Assembly: GCA_013360215.1 (NCBI GenBank)
Contig: JABWCP010000003.1
Span: 62,001-126,000, forward strand
DNA from: a bacterium
GTDB lineage: Bacteria > CLD3 > SB21
Length of the DNA: 64,000 nucleotides
Direction: 5' to 3'
Numbering within the stretch: the stretch's first letter is position 1; each line of letters begins with the position of its first letter. Position numbers and translations under genes: made by a program. This document shows, piece after piece, positions 6,837-16,808 of the stretch. A model generated the notes under the pieces. The model was not told the DNA's origin. It ran no database searches and was given only the letters and a program-made list of their open reading frames with translations.

Positions 6837-9257
6837 TTATCCTTTGCGACGTCGTTTTGAAGAAGATGACGGCGTACGCAGGTTGCGTGATATTTTTTTA
6901 GAGCGATCGTTTTCAAATACATGCGGCAACACGTCGTCAATATGATCAGCAAAAATAAAGGTAAGCGATGACTTCACATATTCCGGTACATCATCAAGAT
7001 CGTTTTTATTGAGCTTTGGTAGTATCACAGTCTTAATACCGGCGCGTCGGGCGGCGACCACTTTTTCACGAATACCGCCCACGGGCATCACCTTTCCGCG
7101 TAGAGTAATTTCACCGGTCATGGCAATATCATGGCGAACTTTTTTTCCGGTAAGCAGCGAGGTCAGACACACGACGATCGTCACACCGGCCGACGGACCG
7201 TCTTTGGGTGTTGCTCCCGACGGGATATGCATGTGTATTTCATTTTTATCAAAAATCTTGGGATCAATACCCAAGTCGCCGGCTTTGGAACGAATATATG
7301 AGATCGCCGCTTGCGCCGATTCTTTCATAACATTCCCCAATTGCCCCGTCATCTGCATACCGCGGTTGCCTTGCATAAGGCGCGCTTCGATAAAAAGAAT
7401 CTCACCGCCGTTCATAGTCCATGCCAAACCGGTTGCTACACCGGTCTCCGAGGTACGTCGCGCCACTTCAGGAAATACTTTTTGCGGACCGAGGTATTCG
7501 ACGATATCCGGCAACTGGACTTTGGCTTTATTTTTATTTCCTTCGGCTTTTTTACGAGCGATTTTGCGACAAACATTGGCTATTTCGCGTTCCAGATTAC
7601 GTACGCCCGATTCCCAGGTATAGGATGCGATGATCTGATACACAGCTTCATCGGTTATTTCGATATCGCTTTCTTTTAATCCGTTTTCTTCGATCTGCCG
7701 CGGGATAATATATTTTCTGGCAATCTGCAGCTTGTCCTCCGCGATGTAACCCGACAGGCGAATAACTTCCATACGATCCAGCAGCGGCGCAGGTATCGGG
7801 GAAATTTCATTGGCCGTAGCGATAAACATTACATCGCTCAGATCAAAAGGAATGTCAACATAGTGATCGTTAAATGAACCGTTTTGTGCCGGATCGAGCA
7901 CTTCTAAAAGCGCGCTGGACGGGTCGCCGCGGAAATCCTGCCCGATTTTATCTATTTCATCCAGCATAAAAACGGGATTCGAACTTTGGCAACGGCGGAT
8001 TTCTTGTATTATTTTTCCCGGTAATGCTCCGATATAGGTACGGCGATGACCACGTATTTCGGCTTCATCTTTGACACCACCGAGGCTAAAACGGACAAAT
8101 TTTCTACCGATAGCTCGCGCAATCGAGCGACCAAGCGATGTTTTACCGACGCCCGGAGGACCCAAAAAACATAGGATCGGGCTTTTGCTGTCTTTCCGTA
8201 ATTTTTTGACGGCAAGAAATTCCAATATGCGGTTTTTAACATCATCCAGATCGTAATGGTCTTCATCCAAAATCTTTTTGGCTTTTTTGAGATCAATCCT
8301 ATCCCGCGTGGCATTATACCAGGGCAGCTCGAGCAGCCAGTCCACGTACGTTTTGCTCACGGTATACTCTGCTGCACTAGGCGACATTTGCGACAGACGG
8401 CTGATTTCCTTCATGGCCGCTTCCTTGGCTTCGGCGGGCATTTTCTTTTTTTCGACGGCCGCCTTAAGCTCTTCGACTTCGACCGAACCGTCATCATCTT
8501 CACCTAATTCGTGACGAATGGCCTTAATTTGTTCACGCAAAAAATATTCACGCTGATTTTTGCTGAGTTCGGCGTTGACTTCCGTTTGTATCTTGTTATT
8601 GAGCTCCAGCAATTGTATCTCACGGCTGATGGCCGACATTACCTTCGTGAGCCGCTCTTTCACGCCGATAGATTCTAATATTTCCTGCTTTTCGTTCAAT
8701 TCGATATTAAGACTCGAAGCAACCATATCGGCCAGCTTATCAGGCTCACGAATGTTGCTGACAATAACTTTGAGTTCATCGGGCAATATGGGCGAGAGCG
8801 TAACCATTTTCTGAAAACTTTCCGACACACCGCGTTTCAGGGCATCGGTTTCCAAATCATCCGCTGACGGCACATGGATCGGTTCCACCTGACCGCTCAG
8901 ATAGAGACCCTCCGGTGTTGCCGCTTTGAGGCGAATACGCGAAAAACCCTGAATGAGCAAACGCACACTGCCATCGGGAACCTGAAACATCTTAAGCACA
9001 TTGACCGCCGTACCGACACCGTAGAGATCTTCAAATGACGGATTTTCTTTGTCGGGTTGACGTAAAGTAAATACGCCGATGATTTTGTGGGACGAAAGCG
9101 CTTCTTGCACAAGCTGAACATGGTTTTTTTCCATTACCACAAGAGGAAATACTACAAAAGGAAAAATCACATTATCCCGTAACGGAAGTATGGGTAGTTT
9201 TTCCGGAATCGCTATGGAATCGGATTTCATGTCTGTCGAAATATTTGCTTCAGGCAT
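6837..9257 (-). CDS. lon: ATP-dependent Lon protease
   Basis: 806 residues, full length. Order: N-terminal substrate-binding LON domain (about 22-215), coiled-coil, AAA+ ATPase with Walker A GPPGVGKTS and Walker B VFMLDEIDKIG, then the serine protease domain with catalytic Ser in KDGPSAGVT and Lys in LRGKVMPVGGIREKV. It degrades misfolded and regulatory proteins in the cytoplasm. The start is 9 nt after hsp20, and a receiver-kinase follows 10 nt downstream. The basic C-terminal tail (SSSKRRRKG) is unusual and might contact DNA or phosphate. Confidence 0.97.
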   Translation of the reverse strand: MPEANISTDMKSDSIAIPEKLPILPLRDNVIFPFVVFPLVVMEKNHVQLVQEALSSHKIIGVFTLRQPDKENPSFEDLYGVGTAVNVLKMFQVPDGSVRLLIQGFSRIRLKAATPEGLYLSGQVEPIHVPSADDLETDALKRGVSESFQKMVTLSPILPDELKVIVSNIREPDKLADMVASSLNIELNEKQEILESIGVKERLTKVMSAISREIQLLELNNKIQTEVNAELSKNQREYFLREQIKAIRHELGEDDDGSVEVEELKAAVEKKKMPAEAKEAAMKEISRLSQMSPSAAEYTVSKTYVDWLLELPWYNATRDRIDLKKAKKILDEDHYDLDDVKNRILEFLAVKKLRKDSKSPILCFLGPPGVGKTSLGRSIARAIGRKFVRFSLGGVKDEAEIRGHRRTYIGALPGKIIQEIRRCQSSNPVFMLDEIDKIGQDFRGDPSSALLEVLDPAQNGSFNDHYVDIPFDLSDVMFIATANEISPIPAPLLDRMEVIRLSGYIAEDKLQIARKYIIPRQIEENGLKESDIEITDEAVYQIIASYTWESGVRNLEREIANVCRKIARKKAEGNKNKAKVQLPDIVEYLGPQKVFPEVARRTSETGVATGLAWTMNGGEILFIEARLMQGNRGMQMTGQLGNVMKESAQAAISYIRSKAGDLGIDPKIFDKNEIHMHIPSGATPKDGPSAGVTIVVCLTSLLTGKKVRHDIAMTGEITLRGKVMPVGGIREKVVAARRAGIKTVILPKLNKNDLDDVPEYVKSSLTFIFADHIDDVLPHVFENDRSKKISRNLRTPSSSSKRRRKG

Positions 9258-9266
9258 AGATAGTTA

Positions 9267-9722
9267 TTATTCGATCACTATGTTTGTAACACGCGATGAG
9301 CGCGAGGTATCTTTTTTTAATCGTACGATAAGAAAACCGTTTTCGTAACCGGCTTTGATGGCCTGATCTTGTATGCGTGTATTGACTTTGATGCGCCGTT
9401 CAAAAGGGCCGAAATCTATTTCCATTTTATGGTAATGTCTTTTTTCGCTGAATTTCATTTCATGACGATGGCCGCTCACCGTCAGAATGCCGGCTTCGTA
9501 TGTCAATCGTATATCGTCCTGTTTGACGTTGGCGATATCCATCACTACGATAAATTCATCATCCGTCTCCAAGACATCGGTGGGCGGGTGCCAACGTTTT
9601 TCGGAGTGCAGCAAAATGGGAAACTTGGTATTAAAAAGGTTGGAAAAAATAAAATCCATATCATCATCTACGCCGCGTAAACGGTGGATGGAATATTTTT
9701 TATCGTCTTCCATATCATCCAT
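9267..9722 (-). CDS. Small heat shock protein, Hsp20 family
   Basis: 151 residues. An alpha-crystallin domain covers about 47-140, with the family's WHPPTDVLETDDEFIVVMD start and the GFLIVRLKK strand. Small heat shock proteins hold unfolding proteins in a refoldable state without ATP. The usual C-terminal I-x-I/V anchor appears as IVIE. First gene of a tight operon with lon and a receiver-kinase. An AAAAGG precedes the ATG by about 9 nt. Confidence 0.93.
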   Translation of the reverse strand: MDDMEDDKKYSIHRLRGVDDDMDFIFSNLFNTKFPILLHSEKRWHPPTDVLETDDEFIVVMDIANVKQDDIRLTYEAGILTVSGHRHEMKFSEKRHYHKMEIDFGPFERRIKVNTRIQDQAIKAGYENGFLIVRLKKDTSRSSRVTNIVIE

Positions 9723-9771
9723 AAAAATACCTTTTGGATATTGCGCGGAGGGTTTTACTTATACGAAGATA

Positions 9772-9801
9772 AATATAATCAGTTGTACACTGTAAAAGCA
9801 A
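9772..9801 (-). promoter_or_regulatory. Possible promoter of hsp20-lon operon
   Basis: On the minus strand a TTGCTT (-35-like) lies 18 bp before TATATT (-10-like), about 50 bp upstream of the hsp20 start. Neither a CIRCE element nor a clear sigma32 box was seen in the 184-bp divergent gap, so the mode of heat control is open. Confidence 0.35.
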
Positions 9802-9906
9802 GCGCATTTAAGCTTCTTTGCCTATAAAAAATTATCATTTGCCTATCGTTTATACCGTGGCTACATTAGCTCGTTCACCCCAATGAACGGAAAGTGAGGT
9901 TCGGAT

Positions 9907-10971
9907 TTGATCCTTGCTACACAAAGCTCTACGCGTTTCCTTTTATTAATATGCTTTTTTTATGGCATGCCCACTGTAGCAGCGTGGGGACAGTTGCGTC
10001 TGGAGCTCGGCTTTGACCGCAAAAATGATCTTTTGTGGGCCACAGACCCGGGTATGGAAAAAGCCACATACTCTAATCTTGATATCGAAACGTGGGGCGA
10101 TTTCACGTTACGCAATGATTTACCGCAAAGTCCGGGCGGCGGAAGCTATATTTCACTAAACGGTATCCAGCAATATCTTCAAATCCCTGAACGCGCCGGC
10201 CTTCAGGTTTCCGGTAATATATCTTTTTCGATATCTATGTGGCTCCGTGTTCCTGCCGGCACACAAAACGGTGATATTATCAGCAGCGACAACGGTTTCA
10301 TCAATGGCTATCGTTTATTTTTGGATGACGGCATGATCCGTTTTGAAATTCGGGACGGTACCAAAGAGATTTTTTCGTCCAATCGCTTGCTCATGCCTAA
10401 TCAGTGGCAACATATCGGTGTAGTTTGCGACGGGCTCGGCGACTCGGTTACTTTTTTTGTAAACGGAGCATCCGTTGCTTCCCATCCTTTTACACGCGTA
10501 GTACAGGTACAGTCCGGAACACAAACCTATATAGGCACGCGTGCCGAATCTTCATTTCCCAATTATTTGTACGGCGATATCGATGATTTTCGTTTCTTTT
10601 CAGGCCATGACACGATTTTCGAATATATACGCACTATGCCGGAGCACGATCTACAGCGCCCATCTCTCAAGCGCACCAAAACAATCACACCGTCATATTT
10701 TACGTTGTACCAAAATTATCCCAACCCGTTTAATATGGCCACTCGGATTGATTTTGAAATGATACGGCCCGGAAGCGCTGAACTCCAGATATATGATTTG
10801 CTGGGCAATATGATGAAACCAATCTTCACCGGCGAACTTTCGGCGGGGCGTCATACCTATACTTGGGATGGCACAGATAACAATAACACACCGGTATCCA
10901 GCGGCATTTATTTTGCCCGCCTTACCGTGAACGGTATTGTACAAACAAAAAAGATGGTGTTAATCAAATAA
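9907..10971 (+). CDS. Secreted LamG-domain protein with T9SS sorting domain
   Basis: 354 residues. The start is TTG at 9907, supported by GTGAGG 7 nt upstream; no ATG gives a complete signal peptide. Residues 1-28 form a signal peptide (hydrophobic FLLLICFFYG, cleavage after TVAAWG or nearby). A concanavalin-like LamG fold covers about 40-225 (SISMWLRVPAGTQNGDII, NGYRLFLDDGMIRFEI, NQWQHIGVVCDG), a carbohydrate- or protein-binding module. The C-terminus (about 265-354) is a type A T9SS domain with YQNYPNPFN and SSGIYFARL, ending KKMVLIK. Expected to be exported and attached to the cell surface. Single gene, converging with the response regulator. Confidence 0.85.
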   Translation: MILATQSSTRFLLLICFFYGMPTVAAWGQLRLELGFDRKNDLLWATDPGMEKATYSNLDIETWGDFTLRNDLPQSPGGGSYISLNGIQQYLQIPERAGLQVSGNISFSISMWLRVPAGTQNGDIISSDNGFINGYRLFLDDGMIRFEIRDGTKEIFSSNRLLMPNQWQHIGVVCDGLGDSVTFFVNGASVASHPFTRVVQVQSGTQTYIGTRAESSFPNYLYGDIDDFRFFSGHDTIFEYIRTMPEHDLQRPSLKRTKTITPSYFTLYQNYPNPFNMATRIDFEMIRPGSAELQIYDLLGNMMKPIFTGELSAGRHTYTWDGTDNNNTPVSSGIYFARLTVNGIVQTKKMVLIK

Positions 10972-10975
10972 ATCG

Positions 10976-11665
10976 CTACGGAACGAATTTGTAACCGACA
11001 CCGTGCACTGAAATAATATGCGTCGGATCTTTGGGGTTTATTTCAAAATAGTTACGCAAACGTACGATAAAGTTATCTACCGTTCGCGTTGAAGGTATCG
11101 CCTCGTAACCCCATACTTTCGTTAATATCTCCTCGCGCGTCACGACTTGCTCCTGACGTTCGATCAGTAGTTTCATCAGCATGCATTCCTTAGGCGTCAG
11201 TTGTATTTTTTTTCCCCGCGCGACAGCTATGTAGTTTTCAAAATCAATTTCATTTTTATCAAAACTAAATTTACTTGTTGATGATTCATTGACGGCATTA
11301 CGGCGCTTAAGTAAAGCTTTGACACGCAATAAAAATTCGTCCAACTCAAACGGTTTACCTAAATAATCATCGGCACCGAGTTTTAGGCCTTCGATACGAT
11401 CACGCGCATCACCTTTGGCGGTCAAAAAAAGTATGGCCGTTTCCGAATCCGTTTTTCGGATTTCGGCACAAACATCGTAACCGCTCTTTTTGGGCAGCAT
11501 GACATCCAAAACAATCAAATCAAACTTATTTTTTTTCCATTGCACTAACGCATCCTCACCGGTTTGAGCCCAGATAACATTGTACTCAGTCTCTAAATTG
11601 AACTGCAATGATTCCGCAATATGGGTTTCGTCTTCGACCAATAGGATTTGCGATTTATTCGTCAT
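10976..11665 (-). CDS. OmpR/PhoB-type response regulator
   Basis: 229 residues: receiver domain (about 6-120; phospho-acceptor in LIVLDVMLPKKSG, Lys in LGKPFELDEF) and a winged-helix DNA-binding domain (about 135-229; LTPKECMLMKLLIERQ, RTVDNFIVRLRNYFE, HGVGYKF). It follows its partner kinase by 13 nt, and both follow the beta-helix/J-domain gene. Target genes cannot be read from the window. Confidence 0.95.
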   Translation of the reverse strand: MTNKSQILLVEDETHIAESLQFNLETEYNVIWAQTGEDALVQWKKNKFDLIVLDVMLPKKSGYDVCAEIRKTDSETAILFLTAKGDARDRIEGLKLGADDYLGKPFELDEFLLRVKALLKRRNAVNESSTSKFSFDKNEIDFENYIAVARGKKIQLTPKECMLMKLLIERQEQVVTREEILTKVWGYEAIPSTRTVDNFIVRLRNYFEINPKDPTHIISVHGVGYKFVP

Positions 11666-11678
11666 ATTTTATATCCCT

Positions 11679-12944
11679 TTATTTTGTAAGCGATGGAATA
11701 CTAACCGTAAAAACAGTGCCACCTTCCGTTGCCGATTGACAATCAATCGTTCCTCGGTGAGCTTCTACGATGCGTTTTACGATATACAAACCCAATCCGG
11801 TTCCTTTCGTGGTTCGTGTCATCTCATCACCCGCCCTGTAAAAACGTTCGAATACTTTTTTACGATCCTCGGGCGCTACGCCCGGGCCATTATCGGTTAC
11901 GGTTAATACCGCGCGGTCGCCTATCATAGACAGTAAGACATTAACCTGTTTAGGTGTTTGCGAATATTTTACGGCATTTTCGATAAGATTATTGACTACG
12001 GAAATCATGGCATGCGCATCGGCGTGAATGTTAATATCGGACGCAATGTTACCTGAAAACGAAATAACGCTTTCCGTATCGGATGTTTTCCATTTATCTA
12101 AAACGGATTTAACCAGCTGCGCCATATCAAGCGTACCCATCTGATAATCATAATCATTACGTTCAATACGGGCGGCATCCAAAACATTTTCCACTAAGCG
12201 TTGTAAACGTTCCACATCGGCAAGGGAGTGTTGAACAAACTGTTCCCTGCGTTCTTCGGTAATCAGCCGTCGTTGAAGCGTTTGCAAATACAGTTTGATC
12301 GAAGAAAGCGGCGAACGTAATTCATGCGTCATGCTCAGGATAAAATTTTTCTGGTGCTCCTGTAATTGTAACTCGCGCCGGAATGCGGCATATAAAAAAT
12401 AAATCGCAATCATCACCATCAAGGCAAAAAAACTTCCTTCCGATAAAAACATGACGGTCCGGCGGTCCATCTGCTCCTGTAAATTATCTTCGGCTTTGTA
12501 TTTAGGAATCACCGTTAAGGGCAATTCCAAATAGGTTACCGGTGTAGAACTGATCGGAGGGTTTTTTTGCAGTATAAATCCGCTATCCGACGCGGCTAAT
12601 TTTTGTTCTAGAAACGGCCAATTAATCGGAAAAAAATAAATCAGATCCTGATAGCGAAGGAATATCGTATCGGGTGTAACCACGAAATGTGAACGCGGCC
12701 AATCATTTTCTTGAGCATGACGAAGTATATGCAAGGGGTGGTTCAACGATCCTTGTATCAGATCGCGGTATTCCAATGTCAGAAAACGACGCAACTCCGA
12801 TGCTTTACTGCTTATCATCTTTTTATGCAAATTCATCACGGTACGATTTTGCTGTACCTGAAAATACATCCACCAAAAAATCTGGGCCAGGCACAGAAGC
12901 ACGATAACGATAAAAATAACTATGGTTTTCTTTTGTAGTTTCAC
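11679..12944 (-). CDS. Membrane sensor histidine kinase
   Basis: 421 residues. TM1 about 7-28, a 135-residue periplasmic sensor region without a recognisable fold, TM2 about 165-187, then HisKA with phospho-His in SMTHELRSPLSS and HATPase_c with VVNNLIENAVKYS, VTDNGPGV and GTGLGLYIVKRI. It should phosphorylate the adjacent OmpR-type regulator. It starts 8 nt after the beta-helix/J-domain gene, so that protein is a candidate input partner. Confidence 0.93.
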   Translation of the reverse strand: MKLQKKTIVIFIVIVLLCLAQIFWWMYFQVQQNRTVMNLHKKMISSKASELRRFLTLEYRDLIQGSLNHPLHILRHAQENDWPRSHFVVTPDTIFLRYQDLIYFFPINWPFLEQKLAASDSGFILQKNPPISSTPVTYLELPLTVIPKYKAEDNLQEQMDRRTVMFLSEGSFFALMVMIAIYFLYAAFRRELQLQEHQKNFILSMTHELRSPLSSIKLYLQTLQRRLITEERREQFVQHSLADVERLQRLVENVLDAARIERNDYDYQMGTLDMAQLVKSVLDKWKTSDTESVISFSGNIASDINIHADAHAMISVVNNLIENAVKYSQTPKQVNVLLSMIGDRAVLTVTDNGPGVAPEDRKKVFERFYRAGDEMTRTTKGTGLGLYIVKRIVEAHRGTIDCQSATEGGTVFTVSIPSLTK

Positions 12945-12952
12945 GGCGGTAT

Positions 12953-15373
12953 TTACAAGGTTTGTTTATCTTTAAGCAGGGCTTCGTAAGCCGCTTTTAT
13001 TTCTTTAAAACGTTCATCACCGACGATACCTGTATCATCGGCGGCGTTTGCATCCGGATGGTATATCATGCTCAGTTTGCGATATACGGCTTTGATTTGA
13101 TCAATGCTCGCATCCTCTTTGACGCCAAGTATATCATAATACGAACGGTGCGCCTTACTGGCCGATGAGGGGTGAACTCCGCCCAATCGCATAGCTTCTT
13201 CAACAAATGATTTGATCTGTTCAACCTGCGGCGTTACCTCGGTGACGGACAGTTGACCGTTTTCAAAACCGGACTTGAGCACCTGAAGCTCCGAACGAAA
13301 ATCCATAACGGCCATAATAATATCTGCACTGGAGTGACCGGCAAGCGCTTCGATGATACAAGCTTCCGTTTCTTGTATCAACGTTATCACCGTCGTTTCG
13401 CGTTGTGTTTGCAACCGTTGACGCAAATCACGAGTATTGCGCTGAATATCATCCGCTATTTCTTTGGCCATGACATAATGCTTTTGAACTAAAGCGTCTT
13501 GAGCACGTTCTAAATAAAAGCGATACTCGGAAATTTCTTTTGGAAATGAAGCGCCGTCTTCAGATTCAGAAAAACTTTTCAAATCTAGTTCAGCATTGGA
13601 CACTTCAAGCAACGCTTCTTTGCGCAACTGCTTATAACGCTCCGCGGACTCCTTGGCACGGATCGCCAGACGCACCACTTCGGCTGATAATGACTCACAT
13701 AAATCATACTGCATTTCAGCAAAAGCCCTCTGCAAAGCGGAGAATTTTTCCAAGGCGGATTTAAAATCTTCCGGTGCGATCATTTCGGCTTCAGCCGTAC
13801 GTGCCAATACGATGTTTTCATCGGCATCATCCACCCACCACTGCGCCTGTCGGCGCAACTCCTGACGACGTGATCGCTTACGCATATAAAAAATAAGGAC
13901 GGCCAAAACCAAACATCCGGAAACAGCCACAAAAGTGAAACGAATATTGATCCAGCGCGACTCTTCTTCTATTTCTTGTTTGAGTTCTAATGCGTCGGCA
14001 AATTCGGGATCAAATCCTAATGCCATATCGAGAAACCCCCGCGCAATGCGATAACTGTCTTTTTCATACTCCGTACGCGCATTTTTGGTGTACATATCGG
14101 CAAGTTGACTGGCTGCCCGTTTATGTAGTGATTTCCCTTCCGTATCGGTTTTATCAATTTCTAATATCTCTTTCGCATTTTGGAAAGCCTGATACCAATT
14201 TTCTTTAGCCAGGTCTTTGGCGGCCTGTGTTTTGAGGTAATCAAGACGTGTTTTTTTATCGCTACGAACATAATCATAATGCGAGCCAATAGACAATCGG
14301 TCTTCGCCGGCCATATATATTTTGGATGTCGTATCAATTCTAAAGTCTGAACTCGCCGCATTCAAAAACATCGGATCATGACTCACATCGGTTCGATGCG
14401 CTTCGATGCCTTCATATAGTACGCCATTATTCCACAAATTATTATTGGATAGCAAAGCAAGAGCGCCTTGTTTTTGCCCGATACCGATACGATTCCACAC
14501 TACATTATTATTGATCAAGGCCAGGCCCGATGCATTTCTTATCAAAACACCATAACCGATTTCCTTTTCAGCATACCGGCTCGTATCATTTTTATGAAGG
14601 ACTATGGTATTATTCCGTATTAACGGATTGGACTGCCCGTCAATAGTGATTCCATTTTCACCATTGCGATAGATGGTATTGCCTATGACTTTCCCGACAG
14701 ATCCGAGATGAATCAATAAACCGTCTTTTTTGTTATCACGGATAATATTGCGTTCAATCAGCGGCGATGATTTATCACTGACGCTAATTCCGGAAGCTTC
14801 GTTTTGATAAATAAAGGACTGTGTGATCGTACCTTGACTTCGGTCTGATACACTGATACCGTAACCGGTATTATCGCTGATACTGCACTCGCGTAATATG
14901 ACTGTGCTATTGCTTTTCATTTCCACGCCTACGGCGCCGCGCCTGAAAGCCACGCGATCGGCTGAAAAATTGGAATACCGTGCCAGCAAAACAGGAAAAG
15001 CCGTAGATTGATCAAATTCAAAACTCAAATCGCGAAGCCGAAGTGAACTTATGTTGTAGGCTTGAATGACGGGTGCCGTTGGTGATCCGATCACGAGTGT
15101 TCGTCCCGCAGGATCGCCTTCAAGGGATATAAAATTCCTCAGGATTAGATTCTCTCTATATATCCCGGCTTTGATGCGTATAATCGAATTCAGTTCCGAT
15201 TTATCAATCGCTTCTTGTATAGTGCGATAGCGCCCCGCGCCATCCGAAGCAACAGCATAAGGTCTCTGTACCACCGGTCTCCTCGTAGAACGGGAAACTT
15301 GACCGTTCACCTGCGTCCAGAGAAGAAAGACCGATACACAGGTAACACATATTATTTTTGATATAAAAGGCAT
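12953..15373 (-). CDS. Membrane-anchored beta-helix protein with cytoplasmic J-domain
   Basis: 806 residues from ATG at 15371-15373 (a TTG 21 nt upstream is the alternative; neither has a strong ribosome site). Signal peptide about 1-25. A right-handed parallel beta-helix of the NosD/pectate-lyase type covers about 35-345, with repeated N/D-rich turns ([19 protein letters not shown]). A TPR-like helical part lies at about 380-465. A single membrane helix lies at about 473-497, followed by RKRSRR (inside). Coiled helices follow at about 500-725. A J-domain lies at about 742-803 with YYDILGV and the HPD tripeptide in IYHPDAN. J-domains stimulate DnaK, so the inner end may recruit it when the outer end binds an envelope ligand. 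First gene of an operon with a two-component pair. The role is inference. Confidence 0.82.
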   Translation of the reverse strand: MPFISKIICVTCVSVFLLWTQVNGQVSRSTRRPVVQRPYAVASDGAGRYRTIQEAIDKSELNSIIRIKAGIYRENLILRNFISLEGDPAGRTLVIGSPTAPVIQAYNISSLRLRDLSFEFDQSTAFPVLLARYSNFSADRVAFRRGAVGVEMKSNSTVILRECSISDNTGYGISVSDRSQGTITQSFIYQNEASGISVSDKSSPLIERNIIRDNKKDGLLIHLGSVGKVIGNTIYRNGENGITIDGQSNPLIRNNTIVLHKNDTSRYAEKEIGYGVLIRNASGLALINNNVVWNRIGIGQKQGALALLSNNNLWNNGVLYEGIEAHRTDVSHDPMFLNAASSDFRIDTTSKIYMAGEDRLSIGSHYDYVRSDKKTRLDYLKTQAAKDLAKENWYQAFQNAKEILEIDKTDTEGKSLHKRAASQLADMYTKNARTEYEKDSYRIARGFLDMALGFDPEFADALELKQEIEEESRWINIRFTFVAVSGCLVLAVLIFYMRKRSRRQELRRQAQWWVDDADENIVLARTAEAEMIAPEDFKSALEKFSALQRAFAEMQYDLCESLSAEVVRLAIRAKESAERYKQLRKEALLEVSNAELDLKSFSESEDGASFPKEISEYRFYLERAQDALVQKHYVMAKEIADDIQRNTRDLRQRLQTQRETTVITLIQETEACIIEALAGHSSADIIMAVMDFRSELQVLKSGFENGQLSVTEVTPQVEQIKSFVEEAMRLGGVHPSSASKAHRSYYDILGVKEDASIDQIKAVYRKLSMIYHPDANAADDTGIVGDERFKEIKAAYEALLKDKQTL

Positions 15374-15422
15374 ATGGTTTGTAATGTAAATCAAAATTTT
15401 CTGACATTCACCAAAAATGGTA

Positions 15423-15454
15423 AACCCTCATTAAACGGCAACTTAATGAGGGTT
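15423..15454 (-). terminator. Terminator-like hairpin
   Basis: Perfect 12-bp inverted repeat AACCCTCATTAA / TTAATGAGGGTT with an 8-nt loop, between the polyferredoxin gene (stop 15480) and the beta-helix/J-domain gene. Only a weak T-run (TACCATTTTT) follows on the minus strand. Confidence 0.5.
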
Positions 15455-15479
15455 CAGTGAAACAATGTATACTGTTTGA

Positions 15480-16778
15480 TTACTGTCGGGAATGAATCGG
15501 TCCGTTTTCCAAATTAAGTACACCTCTAGGACACACCGCTGAACATATTCCGCACCCGACGCACGAAGCTCGCACGATATTCTGTCCACGCTGAGCGTAG
15601 GAGCGAACATCAATTCCCATTTCACAATACGTCGAACAATTACCGCAACTAATACATTGTCCGCCATTGGTGGTGATCCGAAAACGAGAAAAGTATTTTT
15701 GCAGTATGCCGAGATAGGCGGCCATAGGGCAACCAAAGCGGCACCATACGCGACTGCCCATCAAAGGATAAAAACCGACGCCGATCACACCGGAAAATAA
15801 TGCGCCGATAACAAATCCGTACACATTCGAAAAAGACGCAGATACACTTCCAAGCATAAGGCCATTGGATAAACTATTAATCCAAACAACCGCAGTTGTG
15901 ATCACTACAAAAGCTAAAACACCATAAACCGAATACCGTTCGATCTTCCACGAGCGCAACGATTTATCGGATAAATGCCTGTAAGGATCACCCAGAGTCT
16001 CCGCTAAACCACCACAGCCGCAAACCCATGAACAATACCACCGTTTCCCGAAAAAATATGTAAGTATGGGCGTTGCAATAAAACTCATCACGGCGCCCCA
16101 AAACACCATAAATGTACCAAGCCCTCCGGGTTGTGATACTAACCAGTTAATGTCATTAGGAAACAAATAATTGTATTTCAGAGGCCAGAAATATGAAAAA
16201 TAAAACTCGGGTTGATTGAATTTTTGAAGTAATCCGGGTAAGAGAAATGCAAAACCTAGTTGAAAAAAAATTACTGAAACGGTTCGGATCAGTTGGTAAC
16301 GGCTATGCCTGTTTTTCGCCATCATACGCAAACCCATTATCATCACAGCCAGCGTATAATAGAATCCGTAAAGAAACCATTGATCAGCAGGTTTATTTCT
16401 TAGAATGCCACTCAACCAATCTGTCGTACGTATCAGGTACTCTAAGCGTTCAGGAAACCAGTAAAGTACTACATAAAATCCGGTAAAAAATACGGCGGCA
16501 ATCCATCCCCATACCCCGCGGTTGACGAAGGAATTAAAAAAAATTCGATCATGTTTTATACCGGGTTTTCTGTCATACCACATGGGCATGATGTAGGCTA
16601 ATGCTCCTATAGTTATAAGCCCACTGGAAAGTAAAAACATCCCGATTGGATATTGTTCGGATATCGGACTTAAAGCAACGCCAAGCATCAAAAAACCTAT
16701 AGCGACAAAAGCGAGAGATAACTTTTGATGCAATCTTAGCGTAACAAGGGGTATCTGAATCGGAACGGGTTGATTCAT
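15480..16778 (-). CDS. NosR/NapH-like membrane polyferredoxin
   Basis: 432 residues with about seven predicted membrane helices and several Fe-S sites. Two CxxxC-type groups, WYCSWVCGCGG (about 250) and RVWCRFGCPMAA (about 345), are typical of NapH/NosR/CcoG-type proteins. Two C-terminal 4Fe-4S ferredoxin motifs follow: CISCGNCSTYCEMG and CVGCGICSAVCPRG. It should pass electrons between a soluble donor and the membrane or periplasm. The upstream gene encodes an NAD(P)H-type flavoprotein, the likely partner. No nap, nos or cco structural genes are present, so the final acceptor is unknown. No Shine-Dalgarno is seen before the ATG. Confidence 0.85.
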   Translation of the reverse strand: MNQPVPIQIPLVTLRLHQKLSLAFVAIGFLMLGVALSPISEQYPIGMFLLSSGLITIGALAYIMPMWYDRKPGIKHDRIFFNSFVNRGVWGWIAAVFFTGFYVVLYWFPERLEYLIRTTDWLSGILRNKPADQWFLYGFYYTLAVMIMGLRMMAKNRHSRYQLIRTVSVIFFQLGFAFLLPGLLQKFNQPEFYFSYFWPLKYNYLFPNDINWLVSQPGGLGTFMVFWGAVMSFIATPILTYFFGKRWYCSWVCGCGGLAETLGDPYRHLSDKSLRSWKIERYSVYGVLAFVVITTAVVWINSLSNGLMLGSVSASFSNVYGFVIGALFSGVIGVGFYPLMGSRVWCRFGCPMAAYLGILQKYFSRFRITTNGGQCISCGNCSTYCEMGIDVRSYAQRGQNIVRASCVGCGICSAVCPRGVLNLENGPIHSRQ

Positions 16779-16808
16779 AGGGGGATGATCTATGTAAGAT
16801 TTAATAAT

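Noticed and set aside
7009-7623. 204-codon plus-strand frame
   Set aside because: Antisense shadow of lon, whose protease domain is encoded here on the minus strand.
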